From positions 558,001-622,000 of the forward strand of contig JAKZHN010000008.1 of the NCBI GenBank assembly GCA_037179335.1: DNA of 64,000 bases. The letters are read 5' to 3'. Made by a program: the position numbers and the translations under genes. Shown one piece after another: positions 1 through 11,486 of the stretch. Below the pieces are notes generated by a model. The model saw only the letters and a program-made list of their open reading frames with translations, made no database searches and had not been told where the DNA came from. Every line of letters starts with the position of its first letter. Within the stretch, counting starts at the first letter, position 1. Source of the stretch: Cyclaneusma minus (taxonomy: Eukaryota > Ascomycota > Leotiomycetes > Marthamycetales > Marthamycetaceae).

Positions 1-569
1 ACACTCCTACTCCAACCTGCTGCCCCCTACAGTTTCCTGCATACCAGAAGTCTCACGTCCATCTGCAGCTTCACATCCGACTCCCCGTCACATCCATCTC
101 ACTCCAGAAGCCAAATATTGCGACATCTCGGCCTGCCGCCCTCTAGCTGCAGCTCGCATAACACCCAGGCCCGTGGAAACTCTGCCCCCGGACAGGACGC
201 ATCATTGGTCGTACGCTTCTCTAGCATACAAAGGCAAGGCGGAGCATCAATCATCAGCCGTTATTACGTGCTTTACACCGCTGCTCCAACGCTTCCGAGC
301 TCCTTCTTCTTTCTCGAGCACCTACGTTGTCATCGACTTCGTCTTCTCCTCATAAGAGTCGTCTTCAGACCCGCTCTCATACCCTCCATCCTCTTTCTTA
401 GCCTCTGATTCAAACATCACTGCCACGCTTCACAATCACACCTGAGTCACATCCACGTCAACTTGGGCCATAGTAGCGACCCCGTTGACTACTACATCGT
501 CGTTGCACCTTACCGTGCACGTTTATCACGAAGACTTCGAATCCCCTTCCTTCTTAGCCTCCTATCATC
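1..569. other. Upstream region of the sulfatase gene
   Basis: Pyrimidine-rich, compatible with promoter and 5' leader. Open frames here are short and show no recognisable domain. No gene is called. Confidence 0.4.
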
Positions 570-2334
570 ATGGCCCCAGACCTCAACTCTGTCCCCTCAT
601 CCCCGCGCTCCTTGCGCAAGCATTCTACCACCTCCATGCATTTCACTCCCACTCTTGAACCATTAGCTCAAGCCAGTTTACCAACTGGTCAGCTAAATGG
701 CAGACCAAACATCCTCTACATCATGGCCGACCAGCTCGCCGCGCCCCTCCTGAAAATGCACAACAAGAACTCCCAGATCAAGACGCCCAACCTGGACGCT
801 CTGGCAGAGAAGGCCGTGGTGTTCGACTCAGCCTACTGCCCCTCGCCCCTTTGCGCACCATCTCGCATGTCGATGATTACCGGACAACTTCCTACCAAGA
901 TTGGCGCATACGACAATGCCAACTCCATCGACACCGATGTTCCTACATACGCACACTACCTCCGCGCATCAGGATACGAGACAGTGTTGGCAGGAAAGAT
1001 GCACTTCATCGGCGACCAGCTCCATGGCTACGAGAAGCGTTTGACACCCGACATCTACCCTGCCGATTATGGCTGGTTGGTGAACTGGGACGAGCCGGAC
1101 ACCAGACTCGAATGGTACCACAATGCTAGCTCTATTCTCCAAGCTGGTCCCTGTGTGCGAAGCAACCAAATGGATTTCGACGAAGAAGTCCAGTACAAAT
1201 CCACACAATTCCTCTACGACCATGTTCGCCAGGGTGAAAATGCTCGCCCTTTCTGCATGACGGTATGTGGCCCAATTATGGCAAATTTACTTGGGAAGAC
1301 ATCCAGCTAATCTTGCTTTTCAGGTTTCGTTCACTCATCCTCATGACCCTTACACTATCGAGCAGAAGTACTGGGATATGTACGAGGACGTCGATATCGA
1401 GCTGCCAGAAGTCAAGATCCCCCAAGAGGAACAGGACGGTCACAGCAAGCGTCTGTTGAAGGTTTGCGACCTTTGGGATAAGGATATCAGCGAGGACCAG
1501 ATCAAGAGAGCTAGGCGAGCATACTACGGTGCCGTCAGCTACGTCGATGACAACATCGGAAAACTGCTCAAGGTGCTCAAAGACTGCAAACTCGACCAGA
1601 ACACTATCATCGTTTTCAGTGGCGACCACGGAGATATGCTGGGAGAGCGTGGCCTCTGGTACAAGATGTCCTACTTCGAGTCTTCCGTGCGGGTGCCTCT
1701 CCTCGTGCACTACCCCAAATGGTTCACTCCTCATCACGTCCCTGAGAACGTTTCGACCCTGGATATCCTACCCACTTTGGTTGATTTCGCATCCACCAAG
1801 TTGATTCCCAGTCTTCCTATGGACGGCATGTCTCTGCTTCCTCACTGCTTGGGCATGCCCGGCCACGATACCGTCTTCGCCGAGTACGCCGGAGAGGGTA
1901 CCATCGCGCCCATGATGATGATCCGCCGCGGCCCATGGAAGTTCATCACTTGCCCAGCCGACCCACCCCAACTTTACAACCTCGACCAGGATCCTAGGGA
2001 ACTAGTCAACCTTGCAACCAAGAGCAGCAGCCAGGACATTGTGGCCATCTTCGAAGCCTTCAAGAAAGAAGCCGAAGCCAAATGGGACATGCCCAAGCTG
2101 ACTCGCGACATCCTGCAATCCCAACGCCAGCGTAAGCTCGTCTGGTCTGCCCTGAAGCGCGGAACCTTCACCTCGTGGGACTACAACCCACCCGAGAACG
2201 GCGCTTCCAAGTACATCCGCTCCTTCCTCCCTCTCGACGACCTCGAGCTCAAGGCTCGCTACCCTCCTGTCGACGACAACGGCAATGTGCGCACCCAGCT
2301 AGCAGTTTCCCAAGCTGGCGCACACGGCCAATGA
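570..2334 (+). CDS. Choline-sulfatase-type sulfatase
   Basis: Type I sulfatase that should hydrolyse a sulfate ester, most likely choline-O-sulfate, which fungi use as a sulfur store. Two exons, 570-1262 and 1324-2334, join in phase 0 and give 567 residues. The intron is 61 bp with a gtatgt donor and a cag acceptor. The metal-site segment NILYIMADQ lies near residues 47-55 with Asp54. The sulfatase signature CAPSR starts at Cys95, the residue normally converted to formylglycine. FTHPHDPY just after the splice and FSGDHGDMLGERG further on are the other conserved blocks. The C-terminal third resembles choline sulfatases rather than arylsulfatases. About 45 residues precede the catalytic core, so Met23 is an alternative start. 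No signal peptide is evident, consistent with a cytosolic enzyme. The family is clear; the substrate is inferred. Confidence 0.9.
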
Positions 2335-3576
2335 GCGTTGTTCGAGCGGCTACGCAACACTTGCAATAATTTGACGTTACTGCTTTTTTTTTCTGGAATG
2401 CATGATACCTTAGCGAGCGAGCGATGCTACGATACTCCCTGAAGCCACCTACACCATTGCAGCATTGTTGGTCCTTTTTCTGCCGCCTTTGGCTGTTGTA
2501 AGATATCATATCGTGAAAAAGGAAAGCAAATTTTGACGACCACGATGGAAAAGATTTGGCTTGGGGAATTAGTTTCACAACAAAAGGAGAGGAGACTGCC
2601 GAGTCAGCATATGAGAGACTAGCTGATTCGTGGAACTACCACAGGCGGGATCTCGGGGCAGTTCGATTTGATTTACCGTTTGATGAGGCGGAGGTGCTGG
2701 AAGTGGCTGTGTCTGCGCACAGTAGTGGTCTACTCACAGGAGTGGGCCAGAGGAGAGAGATCTGGTAGAGTTTTTGCTTTTTCGGCGAGGGATTGCAGAA
2801 GCGACAGGCTATAGAATGGCGATATGTGAGCTTTTGATGGTTTTGATGAATCGATGGTTTTAGGGGTGTTCCGGTCTGGGAATATGGGTCATAGCTAAGC
2901 ATCTTTTTAAGACATACATACTCAATGTTTATTATAACATTTGTGTCTGCACATTTGCTTTGAAGTGTGAATTGTGAATGATTGTTTTGAGTTCCTATCA
3001 TGTCTGTGGAGGATTCAGGAGTTGGTGTGTGCTTTGCGATGTTTTCGCTCTATGACCATGTCACACTCCAGTCCTGATTGCTCCTGACTCTGGAATCTAA
3101 GTCGATCTTTTGTGGCCGGGTAGTGGGGGCGAGACTGGATCATCGACTGTGGTTCCAGACTTGATGGTAAGGCTTTGCTTGGAAAGTGACTGGAAGAATA
3201 TCTTCCAGTATTGTAAGTGGCCAGGAGTCTGCCGGGCCTCGAAGTGACCCCTTTGTCTCCTTCCTCGCAGCCCGCAACACACCACCTCGCCCACCGATCC
3301 CCTAAAAGCAGGGCAATGCAGTCGCTCGACCCAGCTCCCGTCTTGCCAGCCTAGTCTTCGTTCAATCGTTCCCATCTCATGCCCATGCAGGCGATAGGCC
3401 AAAGCAATTTCGCTTTTCCGCCAGCACATCTCTCCGCCATCGTCAAAGTCCAAAATATCCATCATCACTCATTTCTTCGTACAGTATTTTTTGCGGATTC
3501 AGCCGAAGTCGCAAATCCGACCCCTGGCCTCTATTTTTCGCGCGTCCATGCCGTGATCGATTCGTCTCCGGGGCTT
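2335..3576. other. Intergenic region
   Basis: 3' flank of the sulfatase and 3' flank of the convergent DUF2462 gene. Short open frames lack domains and codon structure. I see no repeat or RNA gene. Confidence 0.4.
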
Positions 3577-3992
3577 TCACGACCATCGCTTCTTCATCTC
3601 CTCGACTTGCTTCGTCGTCTCCTTGTGTTTCGCCTTCGCCGCATCTTTCGAGTCTTTCTTGCCGCCGCCTAGGAGCTCCAGATGGCCGGCTTTGGCACCG
3701 AGGGTTTTTTCGGTCTTGGCTGTTAGGGAGGCGGTGTATTTCTGTTCGAGCGCAGCGAGATAGCTATCAGCATTCGAATAAAAAGATACACTCTTGACAA
3801 AATTCAATTACAGTGTTGCTTGAGCAAGTCATGATGAAGAGGGGGATAACGCACTTTGGTCGTCTTGGCATTTCGCACGAGAGAGGCGCGCTTGGGGGCG
3901 ATGGTGCGGAGGCCTTTTTTGGGATTGACGCCGCTGGATTTGCGCGAGGAGATGGCGGTTTTGGGCTTGGTTTTGATGGTTCCTTGGGCCAT
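3577..3992 (-). CDS. Small basic DUF2462 (UPF0390) family protein
   Basis: A 100-residue lysine-rich protein of the DUF2462 family, whose animal member is the Leydig cell tumour 10 kDa protein homologue. Family members are small, basic and probably nucleolar; the molecular function is not established. Two exons: 3992-3855 (46 codons) and 3741-3577 (54 codons plus stop), joined in phase 0. The donor is gtgcgt and the acceptor follows gaacag. The family signature is complete only after splicing: MAQGTIK at the N terminus, IAPKRASLVR in the middle, and LTAKTEKTLGAKAGHLELL after the intron. The first exon alone would run into unrelated sequence, so the splice model is well supported. The start at 3992 is the family start; upstream in-frame Met codons add unrelated residues. 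Confidence 0.85.
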
Positions 3993-4851
3993 TTTGGGGG
4001 TGGTGTGGTGTTGGTTGGTGAAGTTGAGATTTGCGCACGATTTGGCAGTGTGGAGGCGGCGGAGATGGCGGACCTGGGGAGCTAAGCGAGGGCGCGGTGC
4101 CAAAAGTAAGAGTTCAAGACTGACGATTTCTCTGGCTTCGAGCTTTGGTTGCGAATGCTTCCATTCGACAACATGGGATTTCGAACCTTTGAAAGACATC
4201 AATCTAAGGTTACCGAAACTTGCAGTCTCCTACTACCGGATCAACATTTTCCCCGGTTCCTGAATGACGGCCAAGCTTTTGACGCTGGATTTCCGGATAT
4301 ATGTGGGGACAGGAGGTAAGCAACACGTGCATTGAATTATCGGACGAACGTCTTTTTGGGACCGAAGATCCTCAGAGGTTCAAGTTCAATCTGACTTCAA
4401 TTCAACTTTCCGCCGTGGCCTAGAAATTAATATCCGTTTCCTCGTCATGGTTCCAGCCAGTCAAGTTAAGCTTCTGGCTACACGTGCTCGGCCAAGCAGC
4501 GGATCTGGTTAACTTTACACCAACGCAGGAACCAGATCGAGGCACGAGGTTTGTGCATCATGCATGTCATTTCGATATCAAAACCATGACCAAGGAACCT
4601 CGTGCAGGGATCGTGCTCTGCTCCACCACGCACGATTATATAGACTAAAGATAGCCGGGAGGCCATGGATATATATGTAGTAAGCTCCTGGCCCGCGCCG
4701 TGGCTATCGCAGCTTTGTTGAAGACTTCATCTCCTTCCTGTCTCCCGTCCGTTCGTTCCTTCTCGAGAGATCTGCTTTCGAGTGCTGCATTTGCTTGCCT
4801 AGTACTCGATCGAAGGGGATTGCTTCATCCGCGAAGCCAATTTGATCGAAG
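3993..4851. other. Divergent intergenic region between DUF2462 and phosphatase genes
   Basis: AT-rich runs such as tatatag near 4636 and atatatatg near 4670 lie 180-215 bp before the phosphatase start and could serve as TATA-like elements. No gene is seen. Confidence 0.4.
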
Positions 4852-6683
4852 ATGAAGTCTGCAATTGCTTCCGTCGGCTTTGCTGCCCTGGCAGCGGCAG
4901 CCAGTGACACTATCCTGACCGACATCAGTGCTATATCGAAGTACTGGGGTCAGATGAGCCCCTACCACGACAACGACCCATCGTACTTTGGAGTAGAGTA
5001 CGCTGGACTGCCTGATGGCTGTCAAATCGTAATAATCACTCGACCTTTGTGGCTATGTGACTTGCTAATAAGACTTCAGGAACAAGTCCATTCTCTCCAA
5101 CGACATGCACAGCGCTTCCCTATCAGTGGTGGCGACGGTACGTGTATTCGCTTGACCTGAGGAAGATGTGTCTCAGGCCTTCTAGAGCAATATCGCTTTG
5201 GGAAAGATATCACGGGACTTGACTGATATGCTCCAAGATGACGGCGACAACGACATTCGATTCGCCCAAAAACTCTCCAACTTCACCTCCGCCAACACCA
5301 ACGCTTCATTCAGCGGCCCCCTCGAGTTCCTAAACACCTACAAATACATCATGGACAGCAGCGGTCTATTGACTGGCCTCGGTGCCGCCACCGAATTCTC
5401 TTCCGGTGTTTCATTCTGGAACCGTTACGGACGCACTCTCTACAACGCCTCCACCGCTCAACTCTACTATACCCCTGATTTGGCCAATGGCACTGCTCGC
5501 CGCAAGCCAGTCCTAAGGACAACCTCCCAGTCGAGAATCCAGAACAGCCAGATTTCTTGGAGTCTGGGATTCTTTGGACCGAGTTATCAGATTACTCCGA
5601 ATCCGAGTATCTGGAACTATACGGAGGAGTTTGACTTGGTGATCATTCCGGAGGGTGGAACTGAGAATAATACGCTTGCTAGCTATGATAGCTGTACCAA
5701 TGAGTATAGTGATGACGTTGGTGAGTTTGCAATTTTCATAGTCGGACTCTGAACTTATGGCTGATGGATATAATGCAGGAATCGGTTATCTAGGAGACGA
5801 GGACTTATTCACATACATCCCCAAGTATCTCGCAAACGCTACCGCACGCCTCCAACAGTATGCTCCCAAGGGCTTTACCTTCACAACCAACGACACCTAC
5901 GCATTCCAATCCATCTGTGCCTACGAAAACGGCTACATCGGCGAGTCAGACTTCTGCACCTTCTTCACCGAAGACGAATGGTCCGGCTTCGAAAACACCC
6001 TCGACATGATCTATTTCTACGACTACTCCTACGGCAACCCCACCGGGCGCGCCCAAGGCCTCGGCTACGTCCAGGAACTTCTCGCTCGTCTCACTTCCCA
6101 ATACATCACCGTCTCTAACAGCTCCGTAAACTCCACGCTCGACAACAATGCCGCGACTTTCCCGCTCAATGAGCCTTTCTACCTCGATTTTTCACATGAC
6201 GATATTATCGTCTCGGCGCTTACTGCACTGTCCATGGACTATTTCAAAGACCCACCATCCCTCACGCAGTATCCTCCTAGTCCAGATCGTCATTTCGTGC
6301 TCTCAAACATGACACCCTTCGGCGCGCGCCTCATCACCGAAGTCATCGGCTGCACCTCACCCACCCCAGCCCCGGTAGAGAAATTCCGCACAAACTACAC
6401 GCCTACGGAATATGGCTACAACGCAGCCAACGCCACGAACAAATTCATTCGCATGCGTCTCAACAACGGCATCTTGCCTTTGAACACGTTGCGTAGCGGA
6501 TTATGCGGCAATAGTACCAATGGAACTGGAAGACCGGATGGAATGTGCGATTTGAGCGACTTCGTGCAGAGTGCGTATGAGGCGGAGAAGTTGGCGAATT
6601 ATGAGTATGCTTGTTTTGGGAATTATACGGTGGTGGATGGGACGAGTGGGAAGGATTGGGATGGGACGATTTTTGAGGGGTAA
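4852..6683 (+). CDS. Secreted histidine acid phosphatase (phytase-like)
   Basis: Extracellular phosphomonoesterase of the histidine acid phosphatase family, expected to release phosphate from phytate or other esters. Four exons give 558 residues: 4852-5028, 5080-5141, 5188-5720 and 5779-6683. The first 18 residues form a hydrophobic signal peptide ending in an Ala-rich cleavage region. The nucleophile motif RHAQRFP (His68) lies in the short second exon and replaces the textbook RHGxRxP with Ala for Gly, as in many fungal relatives. The proton-donor HD pair lies at His397-Asp398 in the context FSHDD. Many N-x-S/T sequons and several Cys fit a glycosylated, disulfide-bonded enzyme. The third exon boundary was chosen because only a donor at 5142 with an acceptor at 5187 keeps frame into NIALGKISRDL. 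Substrate preference cannot be read from the sequence. Confidence 0.88.
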
Positions 6684-6768
6684 GGGGTGAGGGTGGATGG
6701 TAGATGAGTGAGAGGAGTTGTGAATAGGGGGGCTTTTGATTCTTGATAGATATATGATTTTGATAGGC

Positions 6769-7018
6769 ATTATAGGGACGGCGCAAGCGTTGCGCGCGCT
6801 CATCGATGTGCGACAAAACAGGAGCTGGAGCCTTTACCTCTGAATGCTTTCACAGCCCCTTAGGGGCTTGCGCAGCCGCGCGAACGCTGCGCCAACTCAT
6901 CGACGTGCAACAAAACAGGAGTCAGAGTCGCTACCCCTGAATGCAATGCTAGATCTTTTAGGGCTTCGCGCAGCCGTGCAAGCGGCGCGCGGATTCGTCG
7001 ACGTGCAACAAAACAAAT
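6769..7018. repeat. Three diverged copies of a GC-rich unit ending in GTGCAACAAAAC
   Basis: Three successive units of roughly 100 bp each begin with a GC-rich segment of type CGCAGCCGCGCGAACG and end in a conserved tail, at 6801-6823, 6898-6920 and 6996-7015. The tail reads TCGACGTGCAACAAAAC or a one- to two-base variant. Between them lies a shared stretch of type acccctgaatg. The same tail recurs far away at about 54.9 and 55.2 kb. The units look like remnants of a small repeated element. Confidence 0.6.
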
Positions 7019-7138
7019 GCTAGCGAAAATCTGTAAGCGCACTACGCCGCTAGCCTGCAAAATCGCTAAGTATATACCAGGTCCCAGCCAATAGGAGCGC
7101 TTGATTAGATTTTGACACTGTTTTGTTGCACATCGACA
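6996..7138. mobile_element. Possible 143-bp inverted-repeat element (MITE-like)
   Basis: GTCGACGTGCAACAAAAC at the left end faces its imperfect reverse complement GTTTTGTTGCACATCGAC at 7120-7137, giving 18-bp terminal inverted repeats with one or two mismatches. The interior is AT-rich and non-coding. A target-site duplication is not clear. It could also be a chance pairing of two copies of the dispersed tail motif. Confidence 0.4.
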
Positions 7139-7593
7139 AAAATATACGTCGCACACCAATATATCAGAAATTTCCTGGAGATTACGAAAATACTGGTCTA
7201 ATATCTATAACCCTTGAAACGGAGGGGGAGTTGTATGACTGTCGACTTTTCAGCTACAGGTTTCAACTACGAGGTTTGCCCAGGGGCTTGCATGATGTTA
7301 CAGGATGTTGTAAGATGACGTTTGTTAAGGACGAGGAACTTGTAAGACAATTAGTGAAGGTAGGAAGATGTTTGATCTAATCCCGCTTGGTGCGGTCAGG
7401 CAGCTAGTTGAAGCGTCACAGCATGTTCTCTTTCTATTCACCTGAAAGAATCCCCTAAAAGCAATCCGCTAGGAAACAAATGACAGGGCCGTGGATGAAT
7501 GGGTGACCACGAGATCATTCGGCAGAAGCAAGGTAAGTGCCACAGCAAACGTTCAAAGTGTGAGAGATTGATCCATGGTAGAAAAACTAGCTT

Positions 7594-9005
7594 CTCGCTT
7601 AGCTGCTTTTTTCTGCTATGATCAGCTAACCTTCCCCGATCAAGCTCTGCGTCTCCCCATCCAAGCACCGCCGCCGAGCGATCTTCACCCGGCTCCTCAA
7701 CCCGTCAAAAGGACTTCGAACAAACGTGGCGGACCAGCCTCAAACACACTCACATACAAGCAACCTCCACACTCACGCCTTCCCAACTCTACAATGGCAA
7801 AGTCCAAGGAAGTCAAGGGCGCAAAGCCCAAGGCTGCCGAGTTCAAGTCCTTATCCAAGGTCAAGAACAGCGCTGTCACGAAGCCTTCGCAGACTCATGT
7901 CGCGCAGCACAAGAAGGTCGTCAAGGATGTCGCCAGCAAAGTTGTTGCTGGCAAGAAGTCCGCCCCAGCAAACAAGCCCGATGCGACTCTCTCCGATGCG
8001 ACTCTCTCCGATGCGCCTCTCTCCGATGAGGAGACCTACGACGCTCTTGTCGATGAGGAGGCCCTCTACACTGATGATATCGAAAGCTACCGCTACGTCT
8101 CCGACAAACCCGGACACTGGACCAAAGATCATCACCCGGCTGCGCAAGAAATACAAGCGCAGCACATACTACGACAGTATCTTCAAAGAGAAACGGAGAC
8201 GAGCAGATGCAAAGAAGATTGTCAAGGATACATGCGAATTGGAAAGGACCGAGGAGGAGATATTCAAGAAATTGTGGAATATGTACTGGGACTTTCAAGA
8301 TTCGGCGGATATCATTGAGCTGGACTTGAAGTGGTCGCGCGACCATGAGAGGCAGCGCAATATGAAGATTACCGATGATATGTTCTGAGATTACCTGCTT
8401 ATGTGCGAGGCGAAGAAGTTGTGCTGATGTTCACAGGGGAGTTTAAGAGGCATAGCGATTTCAAGGCTTTGAAGAGGGCTCGTCGCAGTGCTGGCGATGC
8501 ACCGGTAACTAGGGGCATGGTTGCTCAAGGTATGTTCCAGAGCTTCTTGTATGGTGCTTGAACTGACATGCTTCTGGAATTGTACCCTTGGTACTACGAC
8601 TACCACTACATTCTTGGACCTCGACCCCGCTCCATTTACAAAGACGACTTCTGAGACGGCTCCACACGAGAGAAGGGAATCAAAATCGAAGTGCTGGGCA
8701 TACCAACGCTTGGGTCTTCAAAGGAGTTCTGGGGATACGGAAACTTTGTTTGCAGCTTTCCGGGTAACTGATTGACTGTCTTTGTTTGCTCTGGGACAGG
8801 TAATCGTATTTGAGTCCCCAGATTCCATTATATCTCTAAACATGCAATGTGCGAGGATATATGTACGCCTACTACTCGTAAACTGTAGTCCCTTATAAAT
8901 TTGTTGCTAGGATCAATGTATAACTAGATTGTATTAAAGTATTTATCGGATTAAACATGGGATTACCAGTTGGGGGCTAGCATTTTGGTATGCTTCAAAA
9001 ATGGT
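7594..9005. repeat. First unit of a segmental duplication
   Basis: From about 7660 to 9000 this stretch aligns by eye with 9728-11340, including the 5' flank (cgatcttcacc followed by aggacttcgaac), the gene and a 3' flank with agattgtattaaagtattt and aaacatgggat. The match ends where an inverted-repeat element fragment begins at 9011. The second unit carries extra sequence in its 5' flank. Confidence 0.7.
7794..8654 (+). pseudogene. Paralogue 1 of the three-gene family, decayed
   Basis: The start MAKSK and a Lys-rich N-terminal region with three DATLS/DAPLS repeats (7979-8028) match paralogue 2. Three independent lesions are visible. First, the frame shifts by one near 8120-8130: GHWTKDH is read in one frame, while the homologous continuation ITRLRKKYKR through WNMYWDFQ is in the next. 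Second, the donor that reads gacggtatg in paralogues 2 and 3 is gatgatatg here, so GT is lost at about 8377. Third, the second intron's acceptor, ctag in the sisters, is ctgg at about 8573. The homologous last exon ends at 8652-8654. Without these lesions the exon order is that of paralogue 3. I call it a pseudogene; sequencing error could explain one lesion but hardly three. Confidence 0.7.
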
Positions 9006-9010
9006 TAACA

Positions 9011-9165
9011 GGGGGCAAGCTAAATCCCGACTGGAGTTTTGAAATCCAAGACAAAGCTACACTCAATTGGAATACAGCCAGCCCTATTCCCTTGTCCCTA
9101 AGAATTCCAGCTAATTCTGGTCATTCCGGCTAATTCTGGTCATTCCGAATAATTTAAATTTCTAT
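9011..9165. mobile_element. Left-end fragment of inverted-repeat element family A
   Basis: Positions 9011-9059 match the left terminus of the complete copy at 48593, with the shared core GCTAAATCCCGACTGGAGTT. Inside lies a perfect 19-bp tandem repeat (GCTAATTCTGGTCATTCCG at 9110-9128 and 9129-9147). No right terminus follows, so this copy is truncated. It sits exactly at the border of the duplicated segment. Confidence 0.65.
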
Positions 9166-9167
9166 GG

Positions 9168-9482
9168 ATAGGGCCGGGCAGGGTCGAGGAAATAAGTAAC
9201 CCGGCAGGGCCGGGTAGGGAGTCTGACCCGGCCCACAGGTTGACCGGTAACCCGCGAGTCCATACAAAAATTGACAACCACCTAGCCCTTATCCCTTTTT
9301 TGTAACATTCTTTTTTATTCTTTGCTATTTTATAGCCTTTTTAGCATCTGTTTATCTAAACCACAGTCCCGACCCAACCCGCCTTTTAAACCGGGTCAAA
9401 CCACGGGTTGAGTTAGTCAGACCCTCGACCCGGCCTGCGTGGGCCAGGTTTTACCCCTGACCCGAGCCGAGCCGGCCTATTG
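9168..9482. mobile_element. GC-rich-ended non-autonomous element candidate
   Basis: A 315-bp block with GC-rich ends and an AT-rich centre. The left end, ATAGGGCCGGGCAGGGTC, resembles the reverse complement of the right end, whose plus strand reads GAGCCGGCCTATTG. Runs of CCCGGC-type sequence near both ends are reminiscent of fungal hAT-like termini, but there is no transposase and no clear target duplication. Confidence 0.4.
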
Positions 9483-9879
9483 TCAGACCTAAGCGACACT
9501 GGCCCTCGCTTAACTAGCTCTCCCTGCTGCTATAATTAGGTAATCTTCCCTCCGATCAAACTGTTACGGACCTCCGGCTGGACTTTAGTTGTTCCAGGGG
9601 TAGTTAGCTCTGCAAAGGTCGGTACGACACTAGTAGGCGCTAAGCCCTCGCCTCAGACGCTAGCGCTGTTTCTTTACCTTAAGAAGGGAGCTCTTCTCGA
9701 GCTTTCTTCTCTCTTTACCTTAGTATTCCTGCGTCTCCTCAGACTGAACATACCGCCACCGAACGATCTTCACCTGGTTCCTCAGTCCGTTAAGAGGACT
9801 TCGACAACAAAGCCGACCGGCCAGCCTCAAACGCACTCGCAGCCAAGAAACCTCTAGACTGACGTCTTCCCAGTCTACA

Positions 9880-10982
9880 ATGGCAAAGTCCAGGAAACTC
9901 AAGACCACAGAGCGCAGGGCCTGGTGGGAGGCTGAACAGCTGAAAGCCGTCAAGACCCTCAAGCTCAATATGCTCGAGACCTCAGGTCTGAAGGCCGAGT
10001 TTGAGGCGTTGTCCAAAGTCAAGGACCGCGCCGTGACCAAGTCTTCACAGACTCCTACTGCCAAGCGTAAGCAGACCGCCAAGGTTTTTGCCAACAAAGC
10101 TATTGCTGGCAAGGTGAAGGATAGCGCCGTCACCAAGTCTTCGCAGACTCCTGCTGCGAAGCGCAAGCAGACCGCCAGGGTTGTTGCCAACAAAGCTCTT
10201 GCTGGCAAGAAGTTCGCGCCAGGCAACCGTTCCAACGCCACTCTTTCCGACCAAAAATCTCTCAACGCGGCCCTACCCCAACAAAAGTCCCCCGAGCGCG
10301 ACTCGGCCATTGAAGAAGCTATCTTCCTCCGATTCCGAAGAAAGCGATTCCGAAGACTGGCCTTACAGCATCACCAACTGGACCAAAGAACATGAAGCCC
10401 AGATCGTCGCCTGGCTGTGCAAGACTTTCAAAGATGGCAATGTCAGCGACCATATTAACAAGTATGTGGTCTTGCGAGGGCTGGCTATGACGGAGTTTCA
10501 TCTCGAAGAAATGCTGGAGACGGGTTTGATGTTTCATCTGGATACTATGAACTATCAGTTCAGCGACGACTCAGAGAAGGTTGAAGAGGACTTGAGATGG
10601 GTGCGCAATCACGCAGACCGGCTTGATGAAGTTGTTACTGACGGTATGGCAAAATTTACTCTTTTGCGAATTCGTGGAAACTATGCTAATGATTGCCTCT
10701 TACATTTAATAGAGGAGTGGGAGGCGGCTCAACTGTCTGACAGTGACGCGTTCAAAGCCGCTCGTCGCAATGATGGAGATGCACCTGTGACTCGAAAGAT
10801 GGTCGCTCAAGGTAAGATACCACGATTTAGAACGCTCTTGAAATGACGCTTGGACTGACGTGCTGCTAGAGATGACATCTTGGTACTACGACTACAGCTG
10901 CATTTTTGGACCACGCGATCCTGTGACCAATGTCACCGTTGCGTTCCTGAGAGGATTCGTCCCGATGGAAGGACTTGGATGA
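9880..10982 (+). pseudogene. Paralogue 2 of the three-gene family, frameshifted
   Basis: Exons by comparison with paralogue 3: 9880-10643, 10713-10811 and 10870-10982, with GT-AG boundaries intact. The N-terminal part (MAKSRKLK, then two near-identical copies of a VTKSSQTP-KRKQTA segment at about residues 50 and 87) is in one frame. The acidic run SSSDSEESDSED and the SANT-like part WTKEHEAQIVAWL are in the next frame. The switch lies around 10300-10320 and needs a one-base insertion or two-base deletion. The C-terminal exons encode APVTRKMVAQ and WYYDYS, matching the sister genes. If the shift is a sequencing error, this is a functional gene of about 325 residues. Function is unknown. Confidence 0.6.
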
Positions 10983-11167
10983 CAGGGAGCCGAGAATGGC
11001 ATTGACGCTTAGCTGCTGAAAGCGGCTCTCAGAAACAGTGGAGATATTTCGCAATACGGCGAGTGGCTGGTCCATGGTCTTTACATCTTAGCGCTGCTTT
11101 GGAACAGGTAATACCACTTAAAGTCCCCAAATTCTATTCGAATTCTATATATGCAATGTACCAGGAT

Positions 11168-11193
11168 ATATATATATATATATATATATATAC
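11168..11193. repeat. TA microsatellite
   Basis: An uninterrupted run of about thirteen TA units in the 3' flank of paralogue 2. Confidence 0.9.
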
Positions 11194-11375
11194 GTCTATC
11201 CCCACAAACTGTGATCCCTTATAGGATTATTACTACTTACCAATATCGATGTGTGAGTAAATTGTATTAAAGTATTCATTGGTTCAAACATGGGATCACC
11301 AATTAGGAGATGTCACTTGTGTATGCTTTAAGGATGATTTAATAGTCTATGGAGAAATTAGAGGAACAAAGGCTC

Positions 11376-11486
11376 TGTTGGTATCAAGAGGGTAGAACGA
11401 AGTGATCACTTAAAGAGTAAATAACGAAGCTAGCAGGTAACGAGTATATTCATGGTTGAGTCTGGTCTATGGAGGAGCTCCCAACA
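11376..11486. mobile_element. Possible solo LTR-like remnant
   Basis: Starts TGTTGG and ends CCAACA, the kind of short inverted ends seen on LTRs, over 111 bp. There is no flanking 5-bp duplication and no retroelement coding sequence nearby. Weak call. Confidence 0.25.

Larger units (their letters stand above)
6684..7593. other. Intergenic, repeat-rich; no gene seen
   Basis: Contains the GC-rich repeated units and inverted pair described separately (6769-7138). The stretch 7139-7590 has one open frame of 85 codons without recognisable homology. Confidence 0.4.
9500..11345. repeat. Second unit of the segmental duplication
   Basis: Contains paralogue 2 with flanks matching the first unit. The 5' flank is interrupted by about 180 bp of unmatched sequence before 9728. 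The 3' flank matches 8790-9005 and includes a TA microsatellite that the first unit lacks. Confidence 0.65.

Noticed and set aside
7123..7380. 85-codon open frame beginning in the inverted pair
   Set aside because: Could be a transposon coding remnant, but no domain was recognised and it starts inside a repeat.
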